A stretch of 64,000 nt of DNA from Sphingomonas sp. (GCF_019635515.1 NZ_JAHBZI010000001.1:620001-684000); one strand, 5' to 3'; counted from the stretch's first letter, positions 1 to 9,220 are shown. Made by a program: numbers and translations. Notes: generated by a model not told the origin, from the sequence alone.

Positions 1-636
1 GATGGTGAAGCCGGTGACGACGAATACCAGGTCGCGCAGACGGCGCGAGATCAGCACCAGACCGAGCAGGAACGCCATGTGATCGATGCCGGTGAAGATG
101 TGCATGATGCCCATCTCAATGAACTTGAAGAAGCTGGCATTGCCCAGCGTACCGCCGCCCGCCTCGTCGAGATCGATGGCTGGGGCGCTGGCATCCATGA
201 TCTGCTCGACGAACTCGCCGTCGGGCCGCTGAACCTGCGCGAAGTTGATATGGGCCGGCGCGACATCGAGAAACGCGGTGCTGGTGAGGCGCATCGCTTC
301 GGCGGAAGGGCAGGCATATTGGAACTCGATGCGGCGCATGCCGGGCGCGGTGCTGACCTTCTTCGGCGGCGCGGTGAGGCCGCAGGGCGCGCCGTTCGCC
401 GACACGCCGACATGCCCGGCGAGATAGGCGGTGAGCGCGGCATCGGACACCGGCTCGCCATTTCGCGCCAGACGGGCGACTTCGACATCGGCCACCGCGA
501 AGCTCATATGGATCAGCCGCCCGTCCAGCGTCCAGGCGCTGTGCGAGGTGCTGCGGGTATGGGCATCGGCCGGGGGCATGCCGCCGATCGTCAGCATGGT
601 GAGGATCGCCATGCAGCGGATCAGGGCGCGGATCAT
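1..636 (-). CDS. HupE/UreJ-type membrane protein (partial, C-terminus outside window)
   Basis: This is my own reading of the reverse strand: the frame stays open from the ATG at 636 to the window edge. The product begins with a signal-like hydrophobic stretch, continues as an extracytoplasmic domain of about 150 residues, and then enters a membrane segment carrying GIMHIFTGIDHMAFLLGL. That His/Asp-rich signature is typical of the HupE/UreJ_2 family, proposed nickel or cobalt permeases. The start overlaps the stop of the upstream prolyl isomerase gene (ATGA), so translation is probably coupled. It is the last visible gene of a leftward operon headed by a TonB receptor. Metal specificity cannot be read from the sequence. 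Confidence 0.8.
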   Translation of the reverse strand, partial: MIRALIRCMAILTMLTIGGMPPADAHTRSTSHSAWTLDGRLIHMSFAVADVEVARLARNGEPVSDAALTAYLAGHVGVSANGAPCGLTAPPKKVSTAPGMRRIEFQYACPSAEAMRLTSTAFLDVAPAHINFAQVQRPDGEFVEQIMDASAPAIDLDEAGGGTLGNASFFKFIEMGIMHIFTGIDHMAFLLGLVLISRRLRDLVFVVTGFTI

Positions 637-1526
637 TGGTAGCCGCGCTGGATCTGGATGTCGGCGCGCTTGCGTAGAAAGCGCTCGTTGCCGGCGATCA
701 GCGTCGCCTTCTGCGCGGCGATATAGTCGGAGCGGACCCGGTCGCGGACCTTGGCGAAATCGGGCGCGGGCGGACGGCTGTTGCTGCGCATCACCAGGAT
801 GTGTGTGCCGTCCGGCAGTGCCACCGGATCGGAGACGTGGCCGGTGTCGAGCTTGCGGGCGATCTCGAACAGGCGCTCGCCGAGATGGATCTTCGCCGCG
901 AAGTAGAATTCCTCACCATCGGTCATGCGGCCGGAGCGCTTGAGGCGATGACGGGCGAGCACCGCCGGCTGGGTTCCCGCCACGCGGAGATCGGCGACGG
1001 CGCGGGCGCCGTCTGCTCCGGTGGGGAGGATATATTCGTCGAGCGTCATCATGCCTTCGTCGGCGAACTTTTCCGGATTGGCGGCGAAAAAGGCTTGCAA
1101 CTCCTTTTCCCCCGGCTGCGCCGAAGCGGCGTCGGACGCCGCCATCGCCTCGACCGAACCGACCAGCGCCTGGCGAACTTCGATCGTATCGGTCTGCATC
1201 CCGAGCTCGATCCCTCGCTGCACGTACAGCTCCTCGCGGATCATGTCGTCGAGCACGCGGCGCTTCTGCGCGGGTGTCGCGCCATCGAGCGGCAGGTCGT
1301 AGACGGCGCGCAGCTGCAAGGCATAGTCGCTCATCAGGATCGGCACGCCGTTGACGGTTGCGACATTCTCGGGCGCGACGCCGGACACGCGCGTGCCCTC
1401 GGCGGTGAACAGCCCGAAGCCGGCGATCAGCAGCCCCGCGACGAGGCCGATGGTGCAGAGGATCAGCGATCGGCGCGCGTTCGGCTCGGCCAAAGACCCG
1501 AGCCAGCGGGGCGGGGCGGGCATCAT
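633..1526 (-). CDS. Membrane-anchored PpiC/SurA-type peptidyl-prolyl isomerase
   Basis: The product has 297 residues. A short cytoplasmic start is followed by one hydrophobic anchor (about residues 20-42), a SurA-like helical region beginning NVATVNGVPILMSDYALQ, and a C-terminal parvulin-like region ending near the HILVMRSN segment. It is expected to assist folding of envelope proteins on the periplasmic face. I chose the ATG at 1526 because GGAGG lies about 6 nt upstream and it overlaps the stop of the cytochrome gene. Longer in-frame starts would run deep into that gene. HupE-like genes are often found beside such isomerases, so it may serve the cluster's own receptor or permease; that link is inference. 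Confidence 0.8.
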   Translation of the reverse strand: MMPAPPRWLGSLAEPNARRSLILCTIGLVAGLLIAGFGLFTAEGTRVSGVAPENVATVNGVPILMSDYALQLRAVYDLPLDGATPAQKRRVLDDMIREELYVQRGIELGMQTDTIEVRQALVGSVEAMAASDAASAQPGEKELQAFFAANPEKFADEGMMTLDEYILPTGADGARAVADLRVAGTQPAVLARHRLKRSGRMTDGEEFYFAAKIHLGERLFEIARKLDTGHVSDPVALPDGTHILVMRSNSRPPAPDFAKVRDRVRSDYIAAQKATLIAGNERFLRKRADIQIQRGYQ

Positions 1527-2284
1527 CGTGATCCTCCACTGCTTCGCGTTCTCAGGGACACGGCGAACGCGGCAACCGCGCGCGCTTCGACGGGGGAGAG
1601 CGAGCGCGCGAAGCCGGGCATGACCCCGGCATGCCCGCCGGCGACCGAGCGGCGCAGCGCCGCGGGCGAGCCGTCGCCATAAAGCCAGACATCGTCGAGC
1701 AGGTTCGGCGCACCGACCGCGGTGTCGCCGCCACCATCGGAGGCGTGGCAATCGTAGCAGCCACCCTTGCCGGAATAGATCGCGCGCCCTCGCCTTGCGG
1801 CTTCGGCGTCAGGCACATCGCCGTGCAGCGATCGCAGATAGGCGACGACATCGTCGATTTCGCCGGGACGGAGCGGCGGGATATCTTCGGCAGCATAGGG
1901 CCTGGCAGTCGCATAAGCCGGCATCGAGGCGAGATTCCAGCCCTTGGGATCGCCCGAGCGGATGCCGTGGAGCACGATCTGCTCGATCTCGGCGACGCTG
2001 CCCGATCCGTAGAGGAAGTCGCCATCAGTGAGATCCGGCGCGCTCTGGTCGCGCAGGCCCGCGCCATCGGCGCCGTGGCAGCTCGCGCATGCGCGGGCGA
2101 AGATCGGGCCGCCAATGGCGATCGCGGTCCGCCGCAGCCTGTCCTGCCCGAGAATGGATTCCGGCGCGGCCTGGATCAGCGCCGCGCGGGCATTGCGATC
2201 GGCCGCCCCGCGCCACACCGCGGCGACCAGAACCAACAGCGCCAGCATCAGCGCGGCATACCCGTTCCTACTTCGCCAGCGCAT
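1523..2284 (-). CDS. Dihaem cytochrome c, membrane anchored
   Basis: The 253-residue product has an N-terminal hydrophobic anchor (about residues 9-25) and two class I cytochrome c domains. The haem motifs are CASCH in the first domain and CYDCH in the second, and candidate distal methionines lie in ASMPAY and GVMPGF. Two tandem domains resemble the CcoP/FixP subunit of cbb3 oxidases, but no oxidase subunits are nearby. It overlaps the PepSY gene upstream and the isomerase gene downstream. It probably carries electrons in the periplasm for the TonB/PepSY system, for instance in reductive release of a metal; this role is inferred from context. Confidence 0.85.
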   Translation of the reverse strand: MRWRSRNGYAALMLALLVLVAAVWRGAADRNARAALIQAAPESILGQDRLRRTAIAIGGPIFARACASCHGADGAGLRDQSAPDLTDGDFLYGSGSVAEIEQIVLHGIRSGDPKGWNLASMPAYATARPYAAEDIPPLRPGEIDDVVAYLRSLHGDVPDAEAARRGRAIYSGKGGCYDCHASDGGGDTAVGAPNLLDDVWLYGDGSPAALRRSVAGGHAGVMPGFARSLSPVEARAVAAFAVSLRTRSSGGSR

Positions 2285-3740
2285 GGCTCTGCCTCCGCGG
2301 CATCAGGCGCCGCCACCCGATCACCACCCCGCTGACCGCCACGATCGTCGCGGCGATCGACCACAGCCACATCCACACATCCCACAAGGGACGGCGAGTG
2401 ATGAAGCCTTGCATGTCCCAGCGGTGCAGCCCGTCATACAGCCAGCGATAGGTGCGGCGGCGCGCATCGATGTCGCCGAGCATTTCGCCGGTTTCCAGGC
2501 TGATATGGGCCCAGGTCTGCGCCGGATCGGCGAAGATGACGCGCAGCACCGGCAACTCGACCGAACCCTTTGCTTCATACCAGTAATTGTCGGCGTTATG
2601 CAGGATCTCGGCGGACCGGATGGCATAGCCGGGCACCAGCAGCGCGCTGCGGCGGACGAGCTCTCCAGTGCCGAACCGCACCGGCGCCAGCGTCGCCGCA
2701 TCGGCGACGGCTTTCGTCAGATCGGCATGTTCGAAGACCAGCAGCATGCGGCCGGCGGCGGGTATCAGCCGCATCCGCCGGGCGGCGCTGGCGGCGGGCA
2801 GGGTGCCGACGCGTGCCCAATCGATTGCCGGGACCATGGCCGAACCCGCAAAGGCCGCTTGCCCGGCATCGGACAGGCCGGGGCTGGCGAACCAGCGGCC
2901 GGGATCGACCGACAGCCAGCCGCTGACGATCCAGGTCGTCAGCAGCGTGCCGCCAGTCAGGCCGAGGACATGATGCCACCATTGCCAGCCGCGATAGGGG
3001 GTGATGCGACCGCCCTTGTAGCGGCGGCGGAAGCGCGCGCGCAGGATGCCGATCCACATGCCCGAGACGACCGCGACGATACAGAATCCCGAGGTCCACA
3101 GGACCACCTGGCGCCATAGCGGCTGATCCTGGCGCAGGATCGTCGGGTACAGCCAGTGCGGCACCGCGCCCAGCCAGTTCCAGAAGCGCTCGCCGGCAAG
3201 CGTGTCCTGAACGACCGCGCCGGTGACCGAACTGACGTAGAGGATCCGGCCATCCGCGCCGTTCAGCTCGGCCTTCCATAGCGGGCGGAAACGATCATAG
3301 CCGCCTGCCACAGTCCATTGGTCGCGTTCCACCGGCGTGACGCGAGTCACGCTGGCCTTGCCGAATTGACCCGCGATCCGCGCGGCCGCCCGCTCGTCGA
3401 TCGGTGCGAGCGCCGCGCCGGTCGTGGCGGAAATCACTTGCTCGCCCGTGCCGGTCCGCACCCGCCACACCGGCTCTTGCGCGCCTTGCTCCAGCACAAT
3501 GCCGCGCGGATGCCCGGAGGCATCCGCGCGCAGGGAGGGATCGGGTAGTTGCTTGACGCGGGACCAGTCGATCGGTGCGAGCCCCGCCATCCGCTCACCG
3601 GCGGTGAGCGAAGGATAGGGTACGTACATCATCACCACGCCGGAAATGACCCACATCGCCAGCAGCAAGCAGGTGGCGATGCCGATCCAGCGATGGATCA
3701 GATACAGCCAGCGCTTGCCGCGATGCAGCCAGCGGGTCAC
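2268..3740 (-). CDS. PepSY-associated transmembrane protein
   Basis: The product has 490 residues. The N-terminus reads RWLYLIHRWIGIATCLLL, the usual first helix of PepSY_TM proteins, with a His near the membrane. PepSY-like periplasmic segments follow, then further helices around residues 210-230 and 265-285, and a last one near the C-terminus (MWLWSIAATIVAVSGVVIGW). Family members sit beside siderophore receptors and are thought to act as membrane ferric-siderophore reductases. The start is GTG at 3740, 3 nt after the TonB receptor stop, and the 3' end overlaps the cytochrome gene by 17 nt. Pairing with a cytochrome c supports a redox role. Confidence 0.85.
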   Translation of the reverse strand: MTRWLHRGKRWLYLIHRWIGIATCLLLAMWVISGVVMMYVPYPSLTAGERMAGLAPIDWSRVKQLPDPSLRADASGHPRGIVLEQGAQEPVWRVRTGTGEQVISATTGAALAPIDERAAARIAGQFGKASVTRVTPVERDQWTVAGGYDRFRPLWKAELNGADGRILYVSSVTGAVVQDTLAGERFWNWLGAVPHWLYPTILRQDQPLWRQVVLWTSGFCIVAVVSGMWIGILRARFRRRYKGGRITPYRGWQWWHHVLGLTGGTLLTTWIVSGWLSVDPGRWFASPGLSDAGQAAFAGSAMVPAIDWARVGTLPAASAARRMRLIPAAGRMLLVFEHADLTKAVADAATLAPVRFGTGELVRRSALLVPGYAIRSAEILHNADNYWYEAKGSVELPVLRVIFADPAQTWAHISLETGEMLGDIDARRRTYRWLYDGLHRWDMQGFITRRPLWDVWMWLWSIAATIVAVSGVVIGWRRLMPRRQSHALAK

Positions 3741-3743
3741 TCG

Positions 3744-5891
3744 CTAGAACCGCGCGCTCAATGCGATATCGAATGAGCGCGGGCGGCCGAGCAGCCATTG
3801 TTCGTCATTGTAGCTGGTGGTCGCATAAGCCTTGTCGAACAGGTTGTAGACCCGTCCGGTCAACCAGATGCCGTCGCTCAGCCCGATGCTGATGCCGGCG
3901 TCCGCCACGGCATAGCCGGGGATGCGATAGGTGTTGGCGTTGTCCGAGAAGGTCGGGCCGACATAGCGCAAATTGGCGTTGACCCGCACCCGCGCCGAAA
4001 CGGGGCGCCAATAGACCGAGAAATTGCCCGCGGTCTCGGGGGTGTTGGCCGGAGTCTTGCCGTTATAGTTGGTGCCGCCGCTGATGAAGTCGTCGAACCG
4101 GGCATCGAGCAGGCTGACATTGGCGTCGAAGCCGAACGATTTGCCGAGCTGCATGGCGACCGACGCCTCGACGCCTTGCGACGAACGCTGGCCAACCTGC
4201 TCGATCGGGCTGGTCGGGGTGCGCTGGGCGGCGAGGCCCTGCTTGACGATCCGGTAGCCGGCGAGGGTGGCGCTGCCGCGCCCGCCCAGGAACGATGCCT
4301 TGACGCCGCCCTCGACCTGATTGCCGCGGGCATTGGTGAAGGCGAATTGCGAGGCGCTGGTGGTGTAGGTGGTCAGCGTGCCGAGCGGATCGACGCCGGT
4401 GGTGTACTGGCCATAGAGCGACACGTCGGGCGTGGGCTGGTAGACGCCGCCGACGCGCCAGGTGGTGTTGTTGAAGACGCGCTGGGTTCGCCCGCCGGGG
4501 AAGGCATTGGTCTCGGTGGTGCCGGCCGGCGTGTAGTTGATGTTCACACGCCGTACCGCGTCGCGCTCATGGCGGACGCCGGCGACCAGCGACAGCTGCT
4601 CGGTCAGCTTCAGCCGATCCTCGGCGAAGACCGACCATTCATTGGTGCGGGTGCGGTAGCGCGGGGCGATGCCCTGGGTGTCGTAGAACAGGCCGGGGTT
4701 GAAGCTGTAGGGATTGACGGTGTCGAACTGCGGTGCCGATCCGAAATCATGCGAATAGGTCAGCCGGATGCGGTTGACGTCGAAACCGATGACGAAGTCA
4801 TTGCCCATCCCGCCGATCGGCTTGCTGATCTTGAGGCTGGCCTGGTTGCCGAGCTGCTCCTGGTCATGGGCGATGCCAAGATTGTCCATGCGGTCGATCG
4901 TGCCGCTGGCGCCGTTCCAGAAATAGCTTTCGAGATTCTTGAACAGGCGCTTCGAGGTCAGCCGGTAGGCGGCGTTCGAGAGGGTGACGCCCTCAGCCAG
5001 CGTCCAGTCGGCGACGAGGCTGGTGCGGTTGTCGAGATAGCGGAGCTCGCCATCGGCGACATTGTAGTTGCGGCGCTGATTGGCATCGACGAGCTTCCCC
5101 GCGATCAGCGGCGTGCCGAAATAGTCCATCGGATGCTGCAGGCCGTGATCGTGGCGCAGCGTCAGCGAGAAAGCATCGGACGGCGCGAAGCGCAGCGCGC
5201 CCGACAGCGCCAGGCTGTCCGAATCGCCGCGATCGACCCAGCCATCCGACTGGCGATAGCTCGCATCGACGCGGTACGACAAAGCCGGCGCGATCGGCCC
5301 GCCGATGCCAGCGGCGATGCGCCAGCTCTGCTGCGAGCCATAGCCCGCTTCGACGGCGGCTTCGGTGCGCTCGGTGCTCGGCGCCTTGGTGACGATATTG
5401 ATCGCGCCGCCCAGCGCGCCCTGACCGTACAGGACCGAGGCGGGGCCGTTCAGCACTTCGATGCGATCGACATTCCACGGGTCGGTCGGAAAGGTGATCG
5501 TGCCCGCGACCGGAAACAGCCGCACGCCGTCGACGAGCTGGAGCACTGAGCCTTGGCCGCCGAAACCGCGCATCACCAGCGCGGTGCCGCCATTGCCGGG
5601 ATTGGCAGAGGTCGTCACGCCGACCGAGCGGGTCACGGCGCCATTCAGATCGAGATCGCCGCGGGCGTGGATCGTGGTGGCATTGATGCTGGCGACGCTC
5701 GCCGGCGTCTCCAGCGGAGTCAGGCCGAGGCGGGACCCGGTGCGGCCGGGCTCCTGCAGCGGTGCGCGGACAAGGCCGGTGACGACGATATCATCATCCG
5801 CGGCCTCGGACTGGCTGGCGACTTGCGCCTGCGCCGGCGCGGCGGCGAGCAGGACCGACCACCCAAATGCCGACCAAGAAACTCCCTTCAT
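3744..5891 (-). CDS. TonB-dependent outer-membrane receptor (siderophore type)
   Basis: The 715-residue product has a signal peptide ending AAAPAQAQ, an acidic TonB-box region (DDDIVVTG), a plug domain (about residues 50-165; VDRIEVLNGPASVLYGQGALGG), and a long beta-barrel ending in the terminal aromatic ARF. Length and plug resemble FhuA/FoxA-type siderophore receptors rather than the longer sphingomonad catabolic receptors. It is the first gene of the leftward operon and has GAGAGG upstream of the ATG at 5891. The ligand is unknown; iron-siderophore or another chelated metal is most likely given the PepSY, cytochrome and HupE partners. Confidence 0.9.
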   Translation of the reverse strand: MKGVSWSAFGWSVLLAAAPAQAQVASQSEAADDDIVVTGLVRAPLQEPGRTGSRLGLTPLETPASVASINATTIHARGDLDLNGAVTRSVGVTTSANPGNGGTALVMRGFGGQGSVLQLVDGVRLFPVAGTITFPTDPWNVDRIEVLNGPASVLYGQGALGGAINIVTKAPSTERTEAAVEAGYGSQQSWRIAAGIGGPIAPALSYRVDASYRQSDGWVDRGDSDSLALSGALRFAPSDAFSLTLRHDHGLQHPMDYFGTPLIAGKLVDANQRRNYNVADGELRYLDNRTSLVADWTLAEGVTLSNAAYRLTSKRLFKNLESYFWNGASGTIDRMDNLGIAHDQEQLGNQASLKISKPIGGMGNDFVIGFDVNRIRLTYSHDFGSAPQFDTVNPYSFNPGLFYDTQGIAPRYRTRTNEWSVFAEDRLKLTEQLSLVAGVRHERDAVRRVNINYTPAGTTETNAFPGGRTQRVFNNTTWRVGGVYQPTPDVSLYGQYTTGVDPLGTLTTYTTSASQFAFTNARGNQVEGGVKASFLGGRGSATLAGYRIVKQGLAAQRTPTSPIEQVGQRSSQGVEASVAMQLGKSFGFDANVSLLDARFDDFISGGTNYNGKTPANTPETAGNFSVYWRPVSARVRVNANLRYVGPTFSDNANTYRIPGYAVADAGISIGLSDGIWLTGRVYNLFDKAYATTSYNDEQWLLGRPRSFDIALSARF

Positions 5892-6184
5892 GCGTCATCC
5901 TCTCGACTGGCAGTGCGCTGCGTATCCAGCGGCTGTTGTTGGGCAGAGGACTGGAAGCGGGCAGGGGCGCCGCCAAGTTCTTTACAGTTTTCGGAGGTTA
6001 CGATGGCCAAGGGCCTTGGTCTGAAGGGCGGGCGGGCGGGGCTGCGCCGCCGCAGGGGCAGTAAAGTGTAACGTCGCTGTAACCTTCCATCCGCGCCTGT
6101 TTCGCCCAGCAACCGTACATAACTGGCGCCGCGCCCGCCTGGCTGTAGCGATCTCCCGAAAGCGTTACGCAAGGGGAGGATTGC
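5892..6184. promoter_or_regulatory. Divergent promoter region, TonB operon / DUF6644 genes
   Basis: This 293-nt stretch separates the leftward TonB operon from the rightward DUF6644 pair and must hold both promoters. Several GTTAC-type elements are visible on either strand (near 5997, 6068, 6080 and 6165), one of them in the context CGGAGGTTAC, which recurs upstream of the FAD-oxidase gene at about 12423. No coding sequence is convincing here. Exact promoter boxes cannot be assigned. Confidence 0.45.
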
Positions 6185-6664
6185 ATGGAGTTCAGTCTCT
6201 GGCTCTACGATACGCCGGTCAGCACGATGATCCGCGAGATCAGCTGGATCGTGCCGACCGTGCAGACCATCCATATCATCGCGATCGCGGTGGTCGTCGG
6301 TTCAGCCCTGGTCACCGACTTGCGGCTTGCGGGGGTGCTGGCGATCGACGAAGCGCCGGCCACCGTCGTGCGGCGCTATCTGCCATGGATGTGGGGGGCT
6401 CTGATCGTCCTGCTGCTTACCGGGCTGGTGATGCTGGTCGGCGAGCCCGACCGCACGCTCAACAATGTGGTGTTCTGGACCAAGATGGCGCTGGTCGTCA
6501 CCGCCTTCGCGCTGACCCTGCTGTTCCGGCGGCCGTTGCTCGATCCCGAGTTCAGCCCGAAGCACGCGGCTTGGGCGAAGCTGGTGAAGCCGATGGCCTG
6601 GGTTTCGCTCGCGATCTGGATCGCCGTCATCATCTGCGGCCGCTGGATCGCCTACGTCATCTGA
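6185..6664 (+). CDS. DUF6644 family four-helix membrane protein (copy 1)
   Basis: The product has 159 residues with four predicted membrane helices. A conserved membrane histidine lies in VQTIHIIAIAVVVG near the first helix, followed by an acidic/basic loop (TDLRL). The copy downstream keeps the same pattern. The family has no known function; the helix count and buried His are compatible with haem or quinone binding, but this is speculation. The start has a strong AGGGGAGG site. It is transcribed away from the TonB/PepSY/cytochrome operon and may belong to the same physiological unit. Confidence 0.75.
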   Translation: MEFSLWLYDTPVSTMIREISWIVPTVQTIHIIAIAVVVGSALVTDLRLAGVLAIDEAPATVVRRYLPWMWGALIVLLLTGLVMLVGEPDRTLNNVVFWTKMALVVTAFALTLLFRRPLLDPEFSPKHAAWAKLVKPMAWVSLAIWIAVIICGRWIAYVI

Positions 6665-6703
6665 CGGCGGCAGCGCAGCCACGAACATCCGGGAGAGGGC
6701 ATC

Positions 6704-7186
6704 GTGAACGACATCATCCAATCCATCTATGATTCCGGCATCGGCACCTGGATGCGCGAAAGCGCCACCGCCTTTCCCTGGGTCGAAACCTTGCACGTCA
6801 TCGCCATCACCACCGTGCTCGGCACGATCGCGATCGTCGATCTGCGCCTGCTCGGAGTGCGCGCGCACCGCCGTGGGGCGCTCCAGCTGATCAAGGACAT
6901 GCTGCCCTTCACCTGGGCTGCGTTCGCGCTCGCCGTTGTCACCGGCCTGCTGCTGTTCGCATCCGACGCCACCGGCTATGTCGAGAAGGGCCCGTTCCGC
7001 GGCAAGATGTTGTTCATCGTCGCGGCGGGGATCAACATGGCGGTCTTCCACCTGACCGCCTATCGCAAGATAGACAAATGGGACGAAGCGGCGCCGCCGC
7101 CTTTGGCGGTGCGGATCGCCGGCGGCACCTCGCTGGCGCTGTGGATCGCGGTGACCTTCGCCGGACGCTGGATCGGCTTCGTCTAG
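6704..7186 (+). CDS. DUF6644 family four-helix membrane protein (copy 2)
   Basis: The product has 160 residues and is a paralogue of the preceding gene: both share the first-helix pattern (VETLHVIAITTVLG here) and a final helix ending in GRWI. It starts at GTG 6704 with GGGAGAGGG just upstream and follows copy 1 after 39 nt. The two probably form a heterodimeric membrane complex encoded by one transcript that ends at the strong hairpin downstream. Function is unknown. Confidence 0.75.
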   Translation: MNDIIQSIYDSGIGTWMRESATAFPWVETLHVIAITTVLGTIAIVDLRLLGVRAHRRGALQLIKDMLPFTWAAFALAVVTGLLLFASDATGYVEKGPFRGKMLFIVAAGINMAVFHLTAYRKIDKWDEAAPPPLAVRIAGGTSLALWIAVTFAGRWIGFV

Positions 7187-7203
7187 GCGACCACGCAAAC
7201 CCG

Positions 7204-7234
7204 GGCGGACGCACCCGGCCCGGGTGCGTCCGCC
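7204..7234 (+). terminator. Strong hairpin, terminator of the DUF6644 transcript
   Basis: There is a perfect 15-bp inverted repeat (7204-7218 and 7220-7234, arm GGCGGACGCACCCGG) with a one-base centre, followed by TTGCTGTTT. It lies between the DUF6644 stop and the stop of the leftward aldo/keto reductase, so it may stop both transcripts. Confidence 0.7.
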
Positions 7235-7243
7235 TTGCTGTTT

Positions 7244-8284
7244 CTAGAGCGTGGAGGAAATCTTCCACAGATCGATCTCGCCCTCCTGAGCGTAGAGGTC
7301 GATCTCGGCGAGTTCCTCAGCCGAAAAGGCGAGGTTGTCGAGCGCGCGCAGCGTATCGGCGAGCTGATCGACGGTGCGCGCGCCGACCAGCGCGGAAGTG
7401 ACGCGCGGGTCGCGCAGCACCCAGGCGATCGCCATCTGGGCAAGGGTCTGCCCGCGCCGCTTGGCGACTTGGTTGAGCGCGGTGATGCGCGCGATATTAT
7501 CCTCGGTTACCAGCGCGGGGTCGAAGGACCCGGCCTTGGCCGCGCGTCCATCCCGCGGGATGCCACCAAGATATTTGCTGGTCAGCATGCCCTGGGCCAG
7601 CGGCGAGAAGGCGATGCAACCGGTGCCGAGATCGGCGAGCGTGGAGAGCAATTCGTCCTCGATCCAGCGGTTGAGCAAGGAATAGCTGGGCTGGTGAATC
7701 AGCAGCGGTACCTTGTGCCCGGCCAGGATCGCCGCCGCCTTGCGGGTCAGCTCGGGCGAATAGCTGGAGATGCCGACATAGAGCGCCTTGCCCTGCTGGT
7801 GCAGCGTCGCCAGCGCCCCCATCGTCTCCTCCAGCGGCGTGTCGGGATCGACGCGGTGCGAATAGAAGATGTCGACATAATCGAGCCCCATCCGCTTGAG
7901 GCTCTGGTCGCACGAGGCGATCAGATATTTGCGCGATCCGCCGACATCGCCATAGGGGCCCGGCCACATGTCCCAGCCGGCCTTGGTCGAGACCAGGATC
8001 TCGTCGCGGTGCGCGCGGAAATCGGTGGCGATGACGCGGCCGAAATTCTCTTCCGCGGAGCCGTAAGGCGGCCCGTAGTTGTTCGCCAGGTCGAAATGGG
8101 TGACGCCCTTGTCAAAAGCGTGATGCAGTATCGCGCGGCCGTTCTCGAAGACATCGACGCCCCCGAAATTCTGCCACAGCCCCAGCGAGATCGCCGGAAG
8201 CTTGAGACCGGAGAGGCCGCAGCGCCGATAGGGCATCGCATCGTAGCGGTCGGCGGCGGCGGTATAGGGTAAGGGGAAAGTCAC
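7244..8284 (-). CDS. yghZ: Aldo/keto reductase, YghZ (Gpr) type
   Basis: The 346-residue product resembles E. coli YghZ (L-glyceraldehyde-3-phosphate reductase) over its whole length: SGLKLPAISLGLW, THFDLANNYGPPYGSAEENF, YVDIFYSHRVD and CIAFSPLAQGMLTSKYLGG. The catalytic tetrad is visible as Asp and Tyr in DLANNYG, Lys in STKAGW and His in YSHR. It reduces small aldehydes or ketones with NADPH, and the true substrate here is unknown. It lies 60 nt downstream of an IclR gene on the same strand, so both are probably cotranscribed. It may detoxify a reactive aldehyde from the aromatic pathway, or it may be unrelated. Confidence 0.85.
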   Translation of the reverse strand: MTFPLPYTAAADRYDAMPYRRCGLSGLKLPAISLGLWQNFGGVDVFENGRAILHHAFDKGVTHFDLANNYGPPYGSAEENFGRVIATDFRAHRDEILVSTKAGWDMWPGPYGDVGGSRKYLIASCDQSLKRMGLDYVDIFYSHRVDPDTPLEETMGALATLHQQGKALYVGISSYSPELTRKAAAILAGHKVPLLIHQPSYSLLNRWIEDELLSTLADLGTGCIAFSPLAQGMLTSKYLGGIPRDGRAAKAGSFDPALVTEDNIARITALNQVAKRRGQTLAQMAIAWVLRDPRVTSALVGARTVDQLADTLRALDNLAFSAEELAEIDLYAQEGEIDLWKISSTL

Positions 8285-8344
8285 GCATCGCTCCCATCAA
8301 AATGGCGAGCGGGCGTGCTGTCCGCTCGCTGGTAAATCAAAAAG

Positions 8345-9139
8345 TCAGCCTTGCGGTTCAAGCTGGTGGCGCGCGGTGCCGGCCGGGGTGACCGGTCGGG
8401 CGAAACGTTCGGCGATGATCCGCGCGCGGGCCTGCAACATCGGGGCGACCGCCGGGGCTTGGCTGGGACCGAACCGCCCCGGATCGCCGGAGACAGAGAT
8501 CGCGAACCAGCCCTCGCCGGGCAGCGCCAATGGCACACCGACGCAGCAAAGCGCTTCGTGCATCTCGCGGTCATCAAGCGCGAACCCGTCGATGCGGGCC
8601 GCATCGAGCACCAGCCGCAATGTATCCGGCTCGACGATCGTGTGTGGAGTCAGGCGGACCAGCGGTAGCATCAGATAGGTTTCGAGCTCGGAATCGGGCA
8701 GTTGCGCGAGCAGCGCCTTGCCGATTCCGGTGCAATAGGCCTCAAGCTGGCCATGCTCGCGCGTGAAGACGCTGTGACGCCCTTCCTTGACCAGATAGGT
8801 CACCATCTCATTCTCGAACATGCCGAGATGCGCGGTGCAGCCAAGCTCGCGGGCGATACCGCGCAATACCGGCCGGGCAATCTCGATCAGCCGGGCATGG
8901 GCGCTGACGCGCGCCGCCAGCGTCCGCAGGCGATCGCCGCCCATATATCGACCGCGCGCGGCCCGCATGATCCATCCCTTTCGCAGCAGTGCGGCGACCA
9001 GCCGGCGTGCCGTCGATGGCGCCAGCTCAAGGCTTTCGGCGATCGCCGCGATGGAGCTGGCGCCAGCGTCCATCGCGATCGCGTCTAGCAGATCGAGGAC
9101 GCGAGTGGCGGATTGGGTGCCTCGCACTGTGCTCATCAT
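8345..9139 (-). CDS. IclR-family transcriptional regulator
   Basis: The 264-residue product has an N-terminal winged helix ([10 protein letters not shown], then [20 protein letters not shown]) followed by the IclR effector domain ([31 protein letters not shown]). I chose the ATG pair at 9139/9136; an earlier ATG at 9184 is possible but lies in the candidate operator. The gene is divergent from the acetaldehyde dehydrogenase-aldolase operon with about 80 nt between them, a classic arrangement for a regulator of the neighbouring catabolic operon and of itself. IclR proteins in such clusters usually bind an aromatic acid or a ring-cleavage intermediate; the ligand here is not known. Confidence 0.85.
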   Translation of the reverse strand: MMSTVRGTQSATRVLDLLDAIAMDAGASSIAAIAESLELAPSTARRLVAALLRKGWIMRAARGRYMGGDRLRTLAARVSAHARLIEIARPVLRGIARELGCTAHLGMFENEMVTYLVKEGRHSVFTREHGQLEAYCTGIGKALLAQLPDSELETYLMLPLVRLTPHTIVEPDTLRLVLDAARIDGFALDDREMHEALCCVGVPLALPGEGWFAISVSGDPGRFGPSQAPAVAPMLQARARIIAERFARPVTPAGTARHQLEPQG

Positions 9140-9175
9140 GTGAGCGCAATGCCACTCCGGAGGCTGTATATCAAG

Positions 9176-9191
9176 TACATGCATGCTAGCA
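9176..9191. promoter_or_regulatory. Candidate operator between IclR and the acetaldehyde dehydrogenase operon
   Basis: TACATGCATGCTAGCA contains two short palindromes. Its core CATGCATGCTAG matches 10 of 12 positions of CTTGCATGCAAG, a perfect palindrome found upstream of the leftward MFS operon. It sits in the divergent promoter gap, directly upstream of the acetaldehyde dehydrogenase start. Confidence 0.4.
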
Positions 9192-9220
9192 TTTTTTCAT
9201 TGAGAAGAGGGTATGGTTTA

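Noticed and set aside
3798..5549. A 583-codon plus-strand frame inside the TonB receptor gene
   Set aside because: Antisense shadow of a clear TonB receptor; composition is Arg/Ala/Asp-rich without motifs.
7204..7234. The 15-bp perfect hairpin considered as an operator or attachment site
   Set aside because: Its place just after a stop codon, GC-rich stem and following T-rich stretch fit a terminator better.
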